DNA of 64,000 bases from Streptomyces filamentosus (GTDB lineage Bacteria > Actinomycetota > Actinomycetes > Streptomycetales > Streptomycetaceae), in the NCBI RefSeq assembly GCF_014654895.1, contig NZ_BNBE01000001.1, positions 2,579,001 through 2,643,000 of the forward strand, given 5' to 3'. The translations under genes were made by a program, and so were the position numbers. The notes below the pieces were generated by a model. It was given only the letters and a program-made list of their open reading frames with translations. It was not told the DNA's origin and ran no database searches. Shown piece by piece: positions 33,773 through 46,048 of the stretch (position 1 is the first letter of the stretch; every line of letters starts with the position of its first letter).

Positions 33773-34540
33773 ATGAACCCGTCCCGTTTCGTCCTCGCCG
33801 CCGGTACCGCCGCCGCCTCCGTCCTGCTGCTCTCGGGTCCGGCCTTCGCCCACGTCGGCGTGCAGCCCGTCGGCCAGGCCGCCCAGGGCGGCTACGCGAC
33901 CGTGAACGTGAAGGTCCCCAACGAGCGCGACAACGCCTCCACCGTGAAGGTCGAGGTCAACTTCCCGCTGGACCACCCGCTCGCCTCCGTCATGCCGCAG
34001 CCCGTCCCCGGCTGGAAGGTCGAGGTCACCAAGTCCGACCTGGACAAGCCGCTGACCCTGCACGGCAAGCAGATCTCCCAGGCCGTCTCCAAGGTCACCT
34101 GGACCGCCGACGGCTCGAAGATCGGCCCCGGCCAGTTCCAGCAGTTCCCGCTCTCCCTCGGCCAGCTGCCCGAGGACACCGACCAGCTCGTCCTCAAGGC
34201 GATCCAGACCTACGACAACAAGGAGGTCGTGCGCTGGATCGAGGAGCAGAAGGGCACCGAGGAGCCGCAGAACCCGGCCCCCGTCCTGAAGCTCTCGCCC
34301 GCCGGCGAGGACCACCACGGCGCCGCCGCCACCTCCGCCGCACCCAGCGCCTCCGCCTCCGTCTCCGCCTCCGCGGACGCGAAGGGGGCTGAGGGCGCGT
34401 CCGGCGACCACGCCGGGACCGAGACCGCCGCGGCCTCCTCCACCGACACCACCGCCCGCGTCCTCGGCGGCGCCGGCATCGTCGTCGGCATCGCCGGCGT
34501 CGCCTTCGGCATCCTCGCCGGACGCCGCCGCTCGGCCTGA
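33773..34540 (+). CDS. YcnI-like (DUF1775) copper-associated exported protein
   Basis: A 255-residue exported protein. The signal peptide (1-26) ends at AFAHVGV, leaving an N-terminal His that is the copper ligand in this family. The YcnI domain spans about 27-170 (TVNVKVPNERDN, GWKVEV, QFQQFPLSLGQLP). An Ala/Ser/Thr-rich linker and a C-terminal membrane helix (about 225-250, then RRRRSA-like basic end) anchor it outside the membrane. YcnI proteins bind Cu(II) through the mature N-terminus. It precedes the sco and PCuAC genes, consistent with copper delivery or scavenging outside the cell. Confidence 0.88.
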   Translation: MNPSRFVLAAGTAAASVLLLSGPAFAHVGVQPVGQAAQGGYATVNVKVPNERDNASTVKVEVNFPLDHPLASVMPQPVPGWKVEVTKSDLDKPLTLHGKQISQAVSKVTWTADGSKIGPGQFQQFPLSLGQLPEDTDQLVLKAIQTYDNKEVVRWIEEQKGTEEPQNPAPVLKLSPAGEDHHGAAATSAAPSASASVSASADAKGAEGASGDHAGTETAAASSTDTTARVLGGAGIVVGIAGVAFGILAGRRRSA

Positions 34541-34632
34541 CGGCACCCGGCCGGGTGTGCCGGGCGCCCCTGACGGCGCCCGGCACACCCGGCACACCCC
34601 GCACGTCCCGCACTCCGAAAGACAGTCACCGC

Positions 34633-35364
34633 ATGTCCACAGAGAAGACGTCCCCGTCTCAGCACGACGGGGACGGCACCACCGGCCGTCCCGGGCGGCG
34701 CACCCCGCTGATCATCGCCGCCGTGGCGATCGTCTCCGCCCTCGCGATCGTCTCCGCGGTCGTCCTCGGCGGCGACGACAAGGACCCCGCCGCCTCCGGC
34801 GTCGTCCAGATCGAGGGCACCGTCGAGAAGGCCCGGGCCGCCACCGTCCTCGACCGGCCCTTCACCAAGCCCGACCTCGTCCTCACCGACACCGAGGGCG
34901 AGACGTACGACCTGCGCGAGCGCACCAAGGGCAAGCCGACCCTCATCTACTTCGGCTACACCCACTGCCCCGACGTGTGCCCGCTGACGATGAGCAACAT
35001 CGCCATCGCCAAGAAGCAGCTCCCCAAGGCCGACCAGGACAAGCTCCAGGTCGTCTTCGTCACCACCGACCCCGAGCGGGACACGGCCGCCTCCCTGGCC
35101 AAGTGGCTGCCCGCGGCCGGCGACCCCTCCTTCACCGGGCTCACCGGCGACTTCTCGAAGATCCAGGCGGGCGCCCGCTCGATCGGCATCGGCATCGACC
35201 CGCCGAAGAAGGAGAAGGACGGCACCGTCGTCTCCATGCACGGCGCCCAGGTCGTCGCCTTCTCCCCCACCACCGACCAGGGCTACGTCCTGTACGGGGA
35301 GGACACCTCCGTCGAGGACTACGCCAAGGACCTGCCGAAGATCATCAAGGGGGAGAACCCGTGA
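34633..35364 (+). CDS. sco: Sco1/SenC-type copper chaperone
   Basis: A 243-residue thioredoxin-fold copper protein. A cytoplasmic N-terminus and one membrane helix (about 25-46) anchor it. The Cu-binding motif is THCPDVCP (CxxxC, about residues 115-122), and the distal His is in SMHGAQVV. Sco proteins metallate or reduce the CuA site of cytochrome c oxidase. In Streptomyces lividans a Sco from such a cluster also acts with a DyP peroxidase in copper supply to the oxidase GlxA. The ATG at 34633 fits the conserved start. The TGA overlaps the next GTG (GTGA). Confidence 0.9.
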   Translation: MSTEKTSPSQHDGDGTTGRPGRRTPLIIAAVAIVSALAIVSAVVLGGDDKDPAASGVVQIEGTVEKARAATVLDRPFTKPDLVLTDTEGETYDLRERTKGKPTLIYFGYTHCPDVCPLTMSNIAIAKKQLPKADQDKLQVVFVTTDPERDTAASLAKWLPAAGDPSFTGLTGDFSKIQAGARSIGIGIDPPKKEKDGTVVSMHGAQVVAFSPTTDQGYVLYGEDTSVEDYAKDLPKIIKGENP

Positions 35365-35813
35365 CCCGCCGCACCACCGCCCTGTCCGCCGCCGTGGCCC
35401 TCGCCGCCGCCCTCGCGCTCACCGGGTGCTCCTCCGACGGCGGGAAGCCCGAACTGAAGGTCAGCGGCGCCTACATGCCCCAGCCCGTGATGGACATGGC
35501 GGGCGGCTTCCTCACCATCGAGAACACCGGGGACACCGCGGACAGGCTGACCTCGGTCACCAGCCCGCTCTCCGACGACGTCACCATGCACGAGACGAAG
35601 AACCAGAAGATGCAGCAGGTGAAGGCCTTCGACATCCCCGCCAACGGTGAGCTGAAGCTCGCCCGCGGCGGCAACCACCTCATGTTCATGGAACTGAAGG
35701 AGAAGCCGAAGCAGGGCGGGAAGGTCAGCGTCCAGCTGCACTTCGAGAAGGCCGACCCGATCACGGTCGAGCTGCCCGTCGAGGCCCCCAACCACAACCC
35801 TCAGCAGCACTGA
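35361..35813 (+). CDS. PCuAC-type extracellular copper chaperone (lipoprotein)
   Basis: A 150-residue lipoprotein. The signal peptide ends in the lipobox LALTGCSS (Cys about 23). The PCuAC domain carries the Cu(I) motif His-Met...His-x-Met: MHETKNQKM and GGNHLMFMEL. The His-rich tail (NHNPQQH) could bind extra copper. It starts by GTGA overlap with sco, implying coupled translation and a stepwise relay (PCuAC to Sco) for CuA assembly. Homologues in Streptomyces lividans are called ECuC. Confidence 0.9.
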   Translation: MTRRTTALSAAVALAAALALTGCSSDGGKPELKVSGAYMPQPVMDMAGGFLTIENTGDTADRLTSVTSPLSDDVTMHETKNQKMQQVKAFDIPANGELKLARGGNHLMFMELKEKPKQGGKVSVQLHFEKADPITVELPVEAPNHNPQQH

Positions 35814-35836
35814 GCTCTCGTCGACGGAGTGACACA

Positions 35837-37822
35837 GTGACGACAACCACCGCCCCGCGCCTCGGCACCGCCCTGGCCCGGCTGCTCGTTCTCGCGGCCG
35901 CGCTGCTGGGCACGCTCCTCGCCGGCGCCGCCCCCGCCTCCGCGCACGCGGCGCTGACCGGGAGCGACCCGAAGGACGGGGCGGTGGTCGCCGCCGCCCC
36001 CGAGGAGGTCGGCCTCACCTTCTCGGAACAGGTCGCGATGAGCCCCGACTCGATCCGGGTCCTCGACCCCTCGGGCCGGCGCGCCGACACCGGCGAGATC
36101 ATCAACATGTGCAGCGGCGCCCTCGTCAAGTACGGCGTCGCCCTGCGGGCCGGACTGCCGGACGGCACCTACACCGTCGCCTGGCAGACGGTGTCCGCCG
36201 ACAGCCACCCCATCGCCGGGGCCTTCACCTTCTCCATCGGCGCCCCCTCCGCCACCTCGGTCTCCCTGCCCGACCAGGCGCCCGGCGGCGGGATCGTCGG
36301 TGCCCTCTACGGCATCGCGCGCTACCTGTCGTACGCGGGCTTCGCCGTCCTGGTCGGCGGCGGCGCCTTCGTGCTGCTGTGCTGGCCGCGCGGCGCGGGC
36401 GTCCGGCCCGTGCAGCAGACGGTCGTCCGGGGCTGGCTGACCCTCACCGGCGCCACCCTGGTCATGCTGCTGCTGCGCGGCCCGTACACCGGGTCCGGCA
36501 AGCTCGCCGACGTCTTCGACCTGGGCGTCCTCCAGACCGTGCTCCAGACCAAGACCGGCGCCGCGCTCACCTCCCGGCTGCTGCTGCTCGGGGCGGCCGC
36601 GCTCTTCGTCGCCGTCCTCTTCGGCGCGTACGCCCGGCGCACCGACCCGAAGGAGCGCAAGGACCTCGCCTTCGGCCTGGGCCTCGGCGGCACCGTGGTC
36701 GCCGCGGGCATCGCCGGCACCTGGGCGCTGGCCGAGCACGCCTCCACCGGCATCCAGCCCGGCATCGCCATGCCCGTCGACATCCTGCACCTCCTCGCGG
36801 TCGCCGCCTGGCTCGGCGGCCTCACCACCCTGCTGGTCGCGCTCTACCGGACGCCCTCCGTGGAGCGCGCCGCCGTCGAGCGCTTCTCCCGCGTCGCCTT
36901 CGCCTCGGTCACCGTCCTGGTGGCCACCGGCCTCTACCAGTCCTGGCGCCAGGTCGGCTCCTGGTCCGCGCTCACCGACACCCGGTACGGGCAGCTGCTC
37001 CTGGTCAAGATCGGCCTGATGGCCGTGCTCGTCGGCATCGCCTGGACCTCCCGCCGCTGGACCCTCTACCTCACCGAACGGACGCCCCGGGCGGCCTCGG
37101 GGACGGCCCCGGAGACGGATGCCGAGAAGGGCGTGGAGAAGGGTGCGCAGGCGGATCCGGAGGCGGAGGCCGCCGAGGAGGAGCTGGAGGAGCAGGCGCT
37201 TCAGGAGACCCTCGAAGAGGTCATCGCGGAGGAGACGGACCCGGAGCGGGCCGCCCAGCTCGCCCGGCAGCGCACGGTGATGGCCGCCGCCCGGCGGAAG
37301 AAGGACCGCGACGCGGACCCCGAGCGGACCGGGCTTCGCCGCTCGGTGCTGACCGAGGCCGCCGTGGCCGTCGTCCTGCTCGCCGTGACCACCGTCCTCA
37401 CCTCCACCGAGCCCGGCCGCACCGAGGAGGAGGCCGCCCGGACCGGCACGACGACGGCCGGGCCCGCCGCGGTGCCCGACCGCCCGGTGGACATCCGGCT
37501 GCCCTTCGACACCGGGGGCGTGGACGGCAAGGGCGTCGTCCAGCTCACCCTCGACCCGGGCCGCACCGGCGCCAACGCGCTGCACCTCTACGTCGAGCGC
37601 CCCAACGGCAAGCCGCTGGACGTCCCCGAGCTCAAGGTGAACCTCACCCTGGAGGAGAAGGGCGTCGGGCCGCTGCCCGTCGCCCCGGACCGGATCCAGA
37701 CCGGACACTGGAGCGCGAGCGGCGTACAGCTCCCGCTGCCCGGCGAGTGGCGGATCCAGATCACGGTCCGCACCTCCGAGATCGACCAGACCACCGTCGA
37801 GAAGAACGTCAGGATCGGCTGA
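35837..37822 (+). CDS. CopC-CopD fusion copper protein (YcnJ-like)
   Basis: A 661-residue protein. After a signal peptide (1 to about 34, ending ASAHAAL) a CopC domain starts with the ligand His of the mature N-terminus (AHAALTGSDP). Eight or so membrane helices of CopD follow (about 150-420). A very acidic coiled-coil cytoplasmic loop of about 75 residues (about 430-495) is inserted before the last helix. The C-terminal extracellular part (about 545-660) is a YtkA/FixH-like beta domain. CopC binds Cu(II) and CopD is thought to move it across the membrane. It lies 23 bp after the PCuAC gene and 6 bp before the peroxidase gene. Confidence 0.88.
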   Translation: MTTTTAPRLGTALARLLVLAAALLGTLLAGAAPASAHAALTGSDPKDGAVVAAAPEEVGLTFSEQVAMSPDSIRVLDPSGRRADTGEIINMCSGALVKYGVALRAGLPDGTYTVAWQTVSADSHPIAGAFTFSIGAPSATSVSLPDQAPGGGIVGALYGIARYLSYAGFAVLVGGGAFVLLCWPRGAGVRPVQQTVVRGWLTLTGATLVMLLLRGPYTGSGKLADVFDLGVLQTVLQTKTGAALTSRLLLLGAAALFVAVLFGAYARRTDPKERKDLAFGLGLGGTVVAAGIAGTWALAEHASTGIQPGIAMPVDILHLLAVAAWLGGLTTLLVALYRTPSVERAAVERFSRVAFASVTVLVATGLYQSWRQVGSWSALTDTRYGQLLLVKIGLMAVLVGIAWTSRRWTLYLTERTPRAASGTAPETDAEKGVEKGAQADPEAEAAEEELEEQALQETLEEVIAEETDPERAAQLARQRTVMAAARRKKDRDADPERTGLRRSVLTEAAVAVVLLAVTTVLTSTEPGRTEEEAARTGTTTAGPAAVPDRPVDIRLPFDTGGVDGKGVVQLTLDPGRTGANALHLYVERPNGKPLDVPELKVNLTLEEKGVGPLPVAPDRIQTGHWSASGVQLPLPGEWRIQITVRTSEIDQTTVEKNVRIG

Positions 37823-37828
37823 ACCCCC

Positions 37829-39244
<1,416 letters not shown>

Positions 39245-39412
39245 CCTCCGCGCGGGGCCGGGGCCGGGGACCGTATCCGGGTCCCGGCCCCGCGACGTAC
39301 CCGGGGACGGCCCCCGCGACGTACCCGGGGGCGCACCGGGGGACGGGTCCCGTCCCGGGCCGAGGGCTGAGACGGGGCGGGCGCGGGGGCCGGGGCGCAT
39401 TAGGGTGACGGT

Positions 39413-40348
39413 ATGTCCGCCACCCGGTACACCTACCTCGGCCCCGAAGGAACGTTCACGGAGGCCGCGCTGCGGAGCCTGCCCGAGGCGGCGACGCGGG
39501 AGCTCGTTCCCATGGTCTCGGTCCCGGCCGCGCTCGACGCCGTGCGGAACGGGGAGGCGGCCGCCGCGCTCGTCCCGATCGAGAACTCGGTCGAGGGCGG
39601 GGTGACGGCGACCCTCGACGAGCTGGCCTCCGGCGAACCGCTGATGATCTACCGCGAGGTGCTGCTGCCGATCGCCTTCGCGCTGCTGGTGCGCCCCGGG
39701 ACCGCGCTGTCGGACATCAAGACGGTGACGGGCCATCCGGTGGCCCAGCCGCAGGTGCGCAACTGGCTGCGCAAGCACCTCCCGGAGGCGGTGTGGGAGT
39801 CGGCCGCGTCGAACGCGGACGGGGCCCGGCTGGTGCAGGAGGGGCGGTTCGACGCCGCCTTCGCGGGCGAGTTCGCGGCGGCGACGTACGGCCTGGAGGC
39901 ACTGGTCAAGGAGATCCACGACGCGGAGAACGCGGAGACGCGGTTCGTGCTCGTGGGCCGGCCGGCCCGGCCGGCGGCGCCGACCGGCGCGGACAAGACC
40001 TCGGTGGTGCTGTGGCTGGGTGAAGATCATCCGGGTGCCCTTCTGGAACTCCTCCAGGAGTTCGCGGTGCGCGGGGTGAACCTGATGCTGATCCAGTCCC
40101 GGCCCACGGGGGCGGGGATCGGGAACTACTGCTTCGCCGTGGACGCCGAGGGCCACGTCTCGGACCGACGGGTCGGCGAGGCGCTGATGGGTCTGAAGCG
40201 GATCTGCCCGCAGGTGCGCTTCCTCGGTTCGTATCCGAGGGCGGGCGCGTCCCGTGCGGACGTCCGGCCGCTGCGGCGGGGGACCTCGGACGAGGAATTC
40301 ACGGCTGCCTCCGACTGGCTGGCGAGGGCCCAGGACGGTCGGGCCTGA
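39413..40348 (+). CDS. pheA: prephenate dehydratase
   Basis: A 311-residue enzyme converting prephenate to phenylpyruvate in phenylalanine synthesis. The PDT domain covers about 1-190: TYLGPEGTFTEAAL, VPIENSVEGGV, and the catalytic TRFVLVG with its Thr-Arg-Phe. The C-terminal ACT domain (about 200-280) has GALLELLQEF and the Phe-binding QSRPTG segment, so feedback inhibition is expected. It is a stand-alone dehydratase, not fused to chorismate mutase. It lies upstream of serS with a 454-bp spacer that carries many DnaA-box-like sites. Confidence 0.95.
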   Translation: MSATRYTYLGPEGTFTEAALRSLPEAATRELVPMVSVPAALDAVRNGEAAAALVPIENSVEGGVTATLDELASGEPLMIYREVLLPIAFALLVRPGTALSDIKTVTGHPVAQPQVRNWLRKHLPEAVWESAASNADGARLVQEGRFDAAFAGEFAAATYGLEALVKEIHDAENAETRFVLVGRPARPAAPTGADKTSVVLWLGEDHPGALLELLQEFAVRGVNLMLIQSRPTGAGIGNYCFAVDAEGHVSDRRVGEALMGLKRICPQVRFLGSYPRAGASRADVRPLRRGTSDEEFTAASDWLARAQDGRA

Positions 40349-40802
40349 CCCGATACTGACCGAGCGCCGCAATCCGTGCGTCCGGTCATCCACAGGCAGG
40401 CATCATTAGTCCTACCTGCATACTTTTCGGTTGCCCACACTGGTTATCCACAGGCGTCGGGGTTCACCTGGGGACAAGTCGACACCCGGGCTCGACAAGG
40501 TCGACAAATCGGCCTCATCACCCCTCGTGCACACGCGCTCCGTCCACAGACCTTGCGGCCGTTCGCGTCAGGATGATCCACAGTGACTCACTCTCCGGAG
40601 CGATGGATTCCCCTCGAAATGGGTGAGTGAATCGTGTTTGACCATGCAATTCGGAGGCCATGGAGGGGAAATCCACAGAGCTTCCGCACACCCTGTGGAT
40701 AACTCGACCACAGGGAATTCCGAAAACTCCCAATTCGGACATAACAACACGCGCCCCCTTATCCGGTGGGGTCGCACGAGCGCGCACCGGTAGCCTGGTG
40801 GG
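40349..40802. other. pheA-serS spacer with DnaA-box-like cluster
   Basis: No gene in 454 bp. The spacer is distinctly less GC-rich than its flanks and holds at least seven TTATCCACA/TTGTCCACA-like 9-mers, listed as a separate feature. The serS promoter must lie at its right end. TAGCCT (40791-40796) ends 6 bp before the GTG at 40803, which would fit a -10 box of a leaderless transcript. Confidence 0.6.
40386..40702. promoter_or_regulatory. Cluster of DnaA-box-like sites
   Basis: Two exact TTATCCACA boxes, 40444-40452 on plus and 40694-40702 on minus. Near matches on plus: TCATCCACA (40386-40394), TTGCCCACA (40431-40439), CCGTCCACA (40540-40548), TGATCCACA (40574-40582) and AAATCCACA (40669-40677). 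Streptomyces DnaA prefers (T/C)(T/C)(G/A)TCCACA. Seven in 317 bp of GC-rich DNA is far above chance. Titration of DnaA or replication control is the likely role. Confidence 0.7.
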
Positions 40803-42092
40803 GTGATTGACCTTCGCCTGCTCCGTGAGGACCCCGACCGTGTTCGCGCCTCCCAGCGCGCCCGTGGAGAGGACGTCGGCCTCGTCGACGCCCTGCTCTC
40901 CGCCGATGAGCGGCGCAGGTCGTCCGGCGTCCGCTTCGACGAGCTCCGTTCCGAGCAGAAGGCGCTCGGCAAGCTGATCCCCAAGGCCACCCCGGAGGAG
41001 CGCGCCTCGCTCCTCCAGAAGGCCGAGCAGCTCAAGACCGACGTCAAGGCCGCCGAGGCCGAGCAGAACGAGGCCGACGAGACGGCCAAGAACCTGCTCC
41101 TCCAGCTCGGCAACATCGTCCACGAGGACGTGCCGGTCGGCGGCGAGGAGGACTTCGTCGTCCTGGAGACGCACGGCACGATCCGTGACTTCGCCGCCGA
41201 GGGCTTCGAGCCCAAGGACCACCTGGAGCTGGGCGAGGCGCTCGGTGCCATCGACGTCGAGCGGGGCGCCAAGGTCTCCGGCTCGCGCTTCTACTACCTG
41301 ACCGGCGTCGGCGCCCTCCTGGAGCTCGCGCTGGTCAACGCGGCCATCGCCCAGGCCACCGAGGCCGGCTTCGTCCCGATGCTCACCCCCGCGCTGGTCC
41401 GGCCGCGCGCCATGGAGGGCACCGGCTTCCTCGGCCAGGCCGCGGAGAACGTGTACCACCTGGAGAAGGACGACTACTACCTGGTCGGCACCTCCGAGGT
41501 CCCGCTCGCCGCGTACCACATGGACGAGATCATCGACGCCGACAAGCTGCCCCTGCGGTACGCGGGCTTCTCGCCCTGCTTCCGCCGCGAGGCCGGCACG
41601 TACGGCAAGGACACCCGCGGCATCTTCCGCGTCCACCAGTTCGACAAGGTCGAGATGTTCTCGTACGTCGCGCCCGAGGACGCGGAGAACGAGCACAAGC
41701 GGCTCCTGGACTGGGAGAAGCAGTGGCTCACCTCCCTGGAGCTGCCCTTCCAGGTCATCGACGTCGCCACCGGCGACCTCGGCGCCTCCGCCTCCCGCAA
41801 GTTCGACTGCGAGGCGTGGATCCCGACCCAGGGCAAGTACCGCGAGCTGACCTCGGCGTCCAACTGCGACGGCTTCCAGGCCCGCCGCCTCTCCGTCCGC
41901 ATGCGCGAGGAGCAGGGCGGCAAGAAGACCGTCCAGCCGCTCGCCACGCTGAACGGCACGCTGTGCGCCGTCCCGCGCACCATCGTCGCCATCCTGGAGA
42001 ACCACCAGCTCGCCGACGGTTCGGTGCGCGTCCCGGAGGTCCTCCGGCCGTACCTGGGCGGGCGCGAGGTCCTGGAGCCGATCGCCAAGTGA
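40803..42092 (+). CDS. serS: seryl-tRNA synthetase
   Basis: A 429-residue class II aminoacyl-tRNA synthetase charging tRNA-Ser (two of whose tRNAs are in this window). The N-terminal antiparallel coiled-coil arm (about 30-105) grips the tRNA variable arm. The catalytic core has motif 2 ([21 protein letters not shown]) split across about 256-276 and motif 3 with [29 protein letters not shown] is the serine-specific segment. GTG 40803 has no good ribosome site and may be leaderless. The TGA overlaps the next GTG. Confidence 0.97.
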   Translation: MIDLRLLREDPDRVRASQRARGEDVGLVDALLSADERRRSSGVRFDELRSEQKALGKLIPKATPEERASLLQKAEQLKTDVKAAEAEQNEADETAKNLLLQLGNIVHEDVPVGGEEDFVVLETHGTIRDFAAEGFEPKDHLELGEALGAIDVERGAKVSGSRFYYLTGVGALLELALVNAAIAQATEAGFVPMLTPALVRPRAMEGTGFLGQAAENVYHLEKDDYYLVGTSEVPLAAYHMDEIIDADKLPLRYAGFSPCFRREAGTYGKDTRGIFRVHQFDKVEMFSYVAPEDAENEHKRLLDWEKQWLTSLELPFQVIDVATGDLGASASRKFDCEAWIPTQGKYRELTSASNCDGFQARRLSVRMREEQGGKKTVQPLATLNGTLCAVPRTIVAILENHQLADGSVRVPEVLRPYLGGREVLEPIAK

Positions 42093-42895
42093 GCGCCTTC
42101 CCCTACCGCCTGGTCGCGACGGACCTCGACGGCACGCTGCTGCGGGCCGACGAGTCCGTCTCGGAGCGCACCCGGGAGGCGCTCGCCTCGGTGACGGCGG
42201 CGGGCGCCGCGCACATCGTCGTCACCGGCCGGGCGGTGCCCTGGACCCGGCACATCCTCGACGACCTCGGCTACGAGGGGATCGCGGTGTGCGGCCAGGG
42301 CGCGCAGGTCTACCACGCCGGCGAGCGCCGGCTGCTGACCTCCCTCACCCTGGACCGGCAGCTCGCCGGGCTCGCCCTGTCCAAGATCGAGGCGGAGGCC
42401 GGTCCGCTGGCGATCGCCGCGAGCCGGGACGGCCTGGAGGGCGAGGTCCTGATCGGCCCCGGCTACCGGTCGCAGGAGGGCCCGCTGCCGTACGTGCCCT
42501 ACGAGGACCCGGCGGAGGTGTGGGCGGCGCCGCTCACCAAGCTCTACATCCAGCACCCGGTGATGTCCGACGACGAGCTGACCGCGGTCGCGCGCGCCAC
42601 CGTCGGCGGTCTGGTCGACGTGGTCATGGCGGGCCCGGGGATCGTGGAGATCCTGCCGCTGGGCCTGAGCAAGGCCACCGGCCTCTCGCTGGCGGCCCGC
42701 AGGCTGGGCGTGAAGGCGGCGGACACGATCGCCTTCGGCGACATGCCGAACGACATCCCGATGTTCGGCTGGGCCGCGCGCGGGGTCGCGATGGGCAACG
42801 CGCACGAGGAGCTGCGGGCGGTCGCCGACGAGGTGACCGCCTCCAACGAGGAGGACGGCATCGCGGTCGTCCTGGAGCGCCTGCTGGCCGCCTGA
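42089..42895 (+). CDS. HAD-superfamily Cof-type phosphatase
   Basis: A 268-residue Cof/IIB-type HAD hydrolase. Motif I is ATDLDGTLL (catalytic Asp pair near residues 11-13), motif II VVTGR, motif III Lys in GLSKATGL, and motif [14 protein letters not shown] cap domain (about 85-190) decides the substrate, usually a sugar phosphate or a similar small phosphate. It starts in a GTGA overlap with serS, so it is translationally coupled to it. Another HAD of the same type is encoded about 18 kb away. Substrate unknown. Confidence 0.9.
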   Translation: MSAFPYRLVATDLDGTLLRADESVSERTREALASVTAAGAAHIVVTGRAVPWTRHILDDLGYEGIAVCGQGAQVYHAGERRLLTSLTLDRQLAGLALSKIEAEAGPLAIAASRDGLEGEVLIGPGYRSQEGPLPYVPYEDPAEVWAAPLTKLYIQHPVMSDDELTAVARATVGGLVDVVMAGPGIVEILPLGLSKATGLSLAARRLGVKAADTIAFGDMPNDIPMFGWAARGVAMGNAHEELRAVADEVTASNEEDGIAVVLERLLAA

Positions 42896-42907
42896 GCCGC
42901 GGACGTG

Positions 42908-42954
42908 CGCCGGAAGGGCCCGCTTCCCCCCTGGGGAGGCGGGCCCTTCCGGCG
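42908..42954. terminator. Terminator after the serS operon
   Basis: Perfect 16-bp arms (42908-42923 with 42939-42954), starting 12 bp after the HAD stop. The loop can itself pair partly (CCCCC with GGGG). Confidence 0.85.
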
Positions 42955-43040
42955 TACGGAGAAGGGGCGGCCCGCGCGGACCGTGGTCCGCGCGCTCGAA
43001 GCGGCCGCCCCTCGGGAGATCCCCCGTGTCCCCCGCACAA

Positions 43041-43724
43041 CTAGTGTGCTCCGGGCCGCCGTTCGGGGGCGAACGGTTTTCCGGGCGGCGGTCCGCCGTC
43101 CGGGTGGCGGGTGAGCGGGTAGCAGGCGAGACCGATGGCGAGCGAGAGCGCGTGCCCGAGGTCGGTGTACGTGCGGTCGGCGAGCAGCGGGGCGAGGAAG
43201 AAGGCCACGGCGCCCGCGAGGTAGAGCAGGCGCCAGGGGAGGCGCAGCCGGTAGGTGAGGACGCCCGCGGAGGCGGCGAGCCCGTAGCTCACTCCGATGT
43301 CGACAACGTGCGCCATGCTGCGCGGCACATCGTGGTGGGTGATCGCGAAGAGGACCACCTGCTGGCTGACGAGGGTGGCCACGATGTGCGCGGTGCCGAC
43401 GGTGAAGAGCCACTTCGGCGTGCCGAGCCAGCGCTCCACGGGCGCGTGGAAGAGCTCGAAGAGGACCGCGTAGAAGAGCAGGGCGGCGGGGTCCTGGATC
43501 CAGAACGCGCTGCCGAGGAGGGCGCGGACCGGGTGGTGGGCCAGCTGGTGGAGGTTGCTGCTGTTGCGGTGCAGCAGATAGGTGTCGAAGCCGTCGGGCG
43601 AGAGCGCGAGGACGAGGCTGGTGGCCGCGATGACCGCGAGCCAGAGATGCGTACCGGGTGACGAACGCACCCACGACCTGATCGGTCGGGACGGTTCGCC
43701 ACCCGGGGAGGTTTCGCTCGGCAC
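43041..43724 (-). CDS. rhomboid-like membrane protein
   Basis: A 227-residue membrane protein with about six helices. Candidate rhomboid dyad: Ser146 in GVSYG (replacing GxSG) and His191 in LGHALSLAIG of the last helix. ELFHAPVERWLG (about 90-101) resembles the L1-loop/TM2 segment and precedes the helix carrying GTAHIVATL. Whether it cleaves proteins within the membrane or is an inactive relative cannot be decided. The gene is alone on the minus strand, 55 bp downstream of lpd with no clear promoter between, so it may be co-transcribed with lpd. Confidence 0.7.
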   Translation of the reverse strand: MPSETSPGGEPSRPIRSWVRSSPGTHLWLAVIAATSLVLALSPDGFDTYLLHRNSSNLHQLAHHPVRALLGSAFWIQDPAALLFYAVLFELFHAPVERWLGTPKWLFTVGTAHIVATLVSQQVVLFAITHHDVPRSMAHVVDIGVSYGLAASAGVLTYRLRLPWRLLYLAGAVAFFLAPLLADRTYTDLGHALSLAIGLACYPLTRHPDGGPPPGKPFAPERRPGAH

Positions 43725-43778
43725 CTCTCAGTGCCTATCACCCGGGGCTGTGCTCCGCCGCCGGGGCGGGGCGGCGCC

Positions 43779-45182
<1,404 letters not shown>

Positions 45183-45337
45183 GACTGACTCCCGAGGGTG
45201 ATGAGGGTGTTCGGTCCGCGTACGTGCCCACAGTAGTCCGGTCTCCGGACGCCGCCCCGGCGGAACCGTCCCACCTGTGGGTAAGTTGTAGGATGACCGG
45301 GCGACCGGGTGAATCGAAGCGTGGAGGTACGGGACGG

Positions 45338-46048
45338 ATGGCGGCACTGAGAGCGGCGGGGCGCACCTCGCTGGTGGACTCCGCGGTCGAGCAGCTGCGG
45401 GCCCAGCTCGCCGAGGGCGAGTGGGCCGTCGGCGACCGCATCCCCACCGAGCACGACCTCGCGCAGCAGCTCGGCGTCGGCCGCAACACGGTCCGCGAGG
45501 CCGTCCGGGTCCTCGTCCACGCCGGGCTCCTGGAGTCCCGGCAGGGCAACGGCACCTTCGTCCGCTCCACCGCCGACCCGGCGGCCGTCCTGCACGGCGT
45601 CCGGCACGCGGGCGCCCGCGACGTCCTGGAGCTGCGGACCGCGCTGGAGGCCGAGGCGGCCCGGCTCGCGGCCGAGCGCCGGGACACCCACGACCTGCTG
45701 CGGCTGCGGGCCGCCCTCACCACGCTCCGCGAGGAGGGCGACCGGGACGCCGACGCGGACCTCGCCTTCCACCTCGCCGTGGTCGGCGCCACCCACAACA
45801 CGGCCTTCATCGAGGTCTACCGCTTCTTCTCCACCCAGGTCCACGAGGTCCTGGTCGAGGCGCTCGGCGACCGGGCGATGCCGCCGGTCGACATCGACGC
45901 CCACGAGGCCCTGGTCGCCGCCGTCGAGGCGGGCGACGCGGACGCCGCCGAACGCCAGGCCCGCGAGCTGCTGCGGATACCGGCGGAGACGGTGGCGGCG
46001 CTCGCCGAGGAGACGGCCGCCGCCCCGGAGAAGGGGGCACGCGCGTGA
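45338..46048 (+). CDS. FadR/FCD-type GntR transcriptional regulator
   Basis: A 236-residue regulator. The winged helix-turn-helix at about 15-75 includes [28 protein letters not shown] and [13 protein letters not shown]. The FCD ligand domain (about 90-220) carries metal-ligand-type residues ([16 protein letters not shown] and [10 protein letters not shown]). ATG 45338 follows GGAGG. It is co-translated with a transporter gene (GTGA), so it likely senses the transported compound. A dyad CCCAC-CT-GTGGG (45270-45281) and a TAGGAT element (about 45289) lie upstream in the divergent lpd region. Confidence 0.88.
   Translation: MAALRAAGRTSLVDSAVEQLRAQLAEGEWAVGDRIPTEHDLAQQLGVGRNTVREAVRVLVHAGLLESRQGNGTFVRSTADPAAVLHGVRHAGARDVLELRTALEAEAARLAAERRDTHDLLRLRAALTTLREEGDRDADADLAFHLAVVGATHNTAFIEVYRFFSTQVHEVLVEALGDRAMPPVDIDAHEALVAAVEAGDADAAERQARELLRIPAETVAALAEETAAAPEKGARA

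Noticed and set aside
40758..40766. Additional DnaA box at TTATCCGGT
   Set aside because: It lacks the CCACA half that defines the box.
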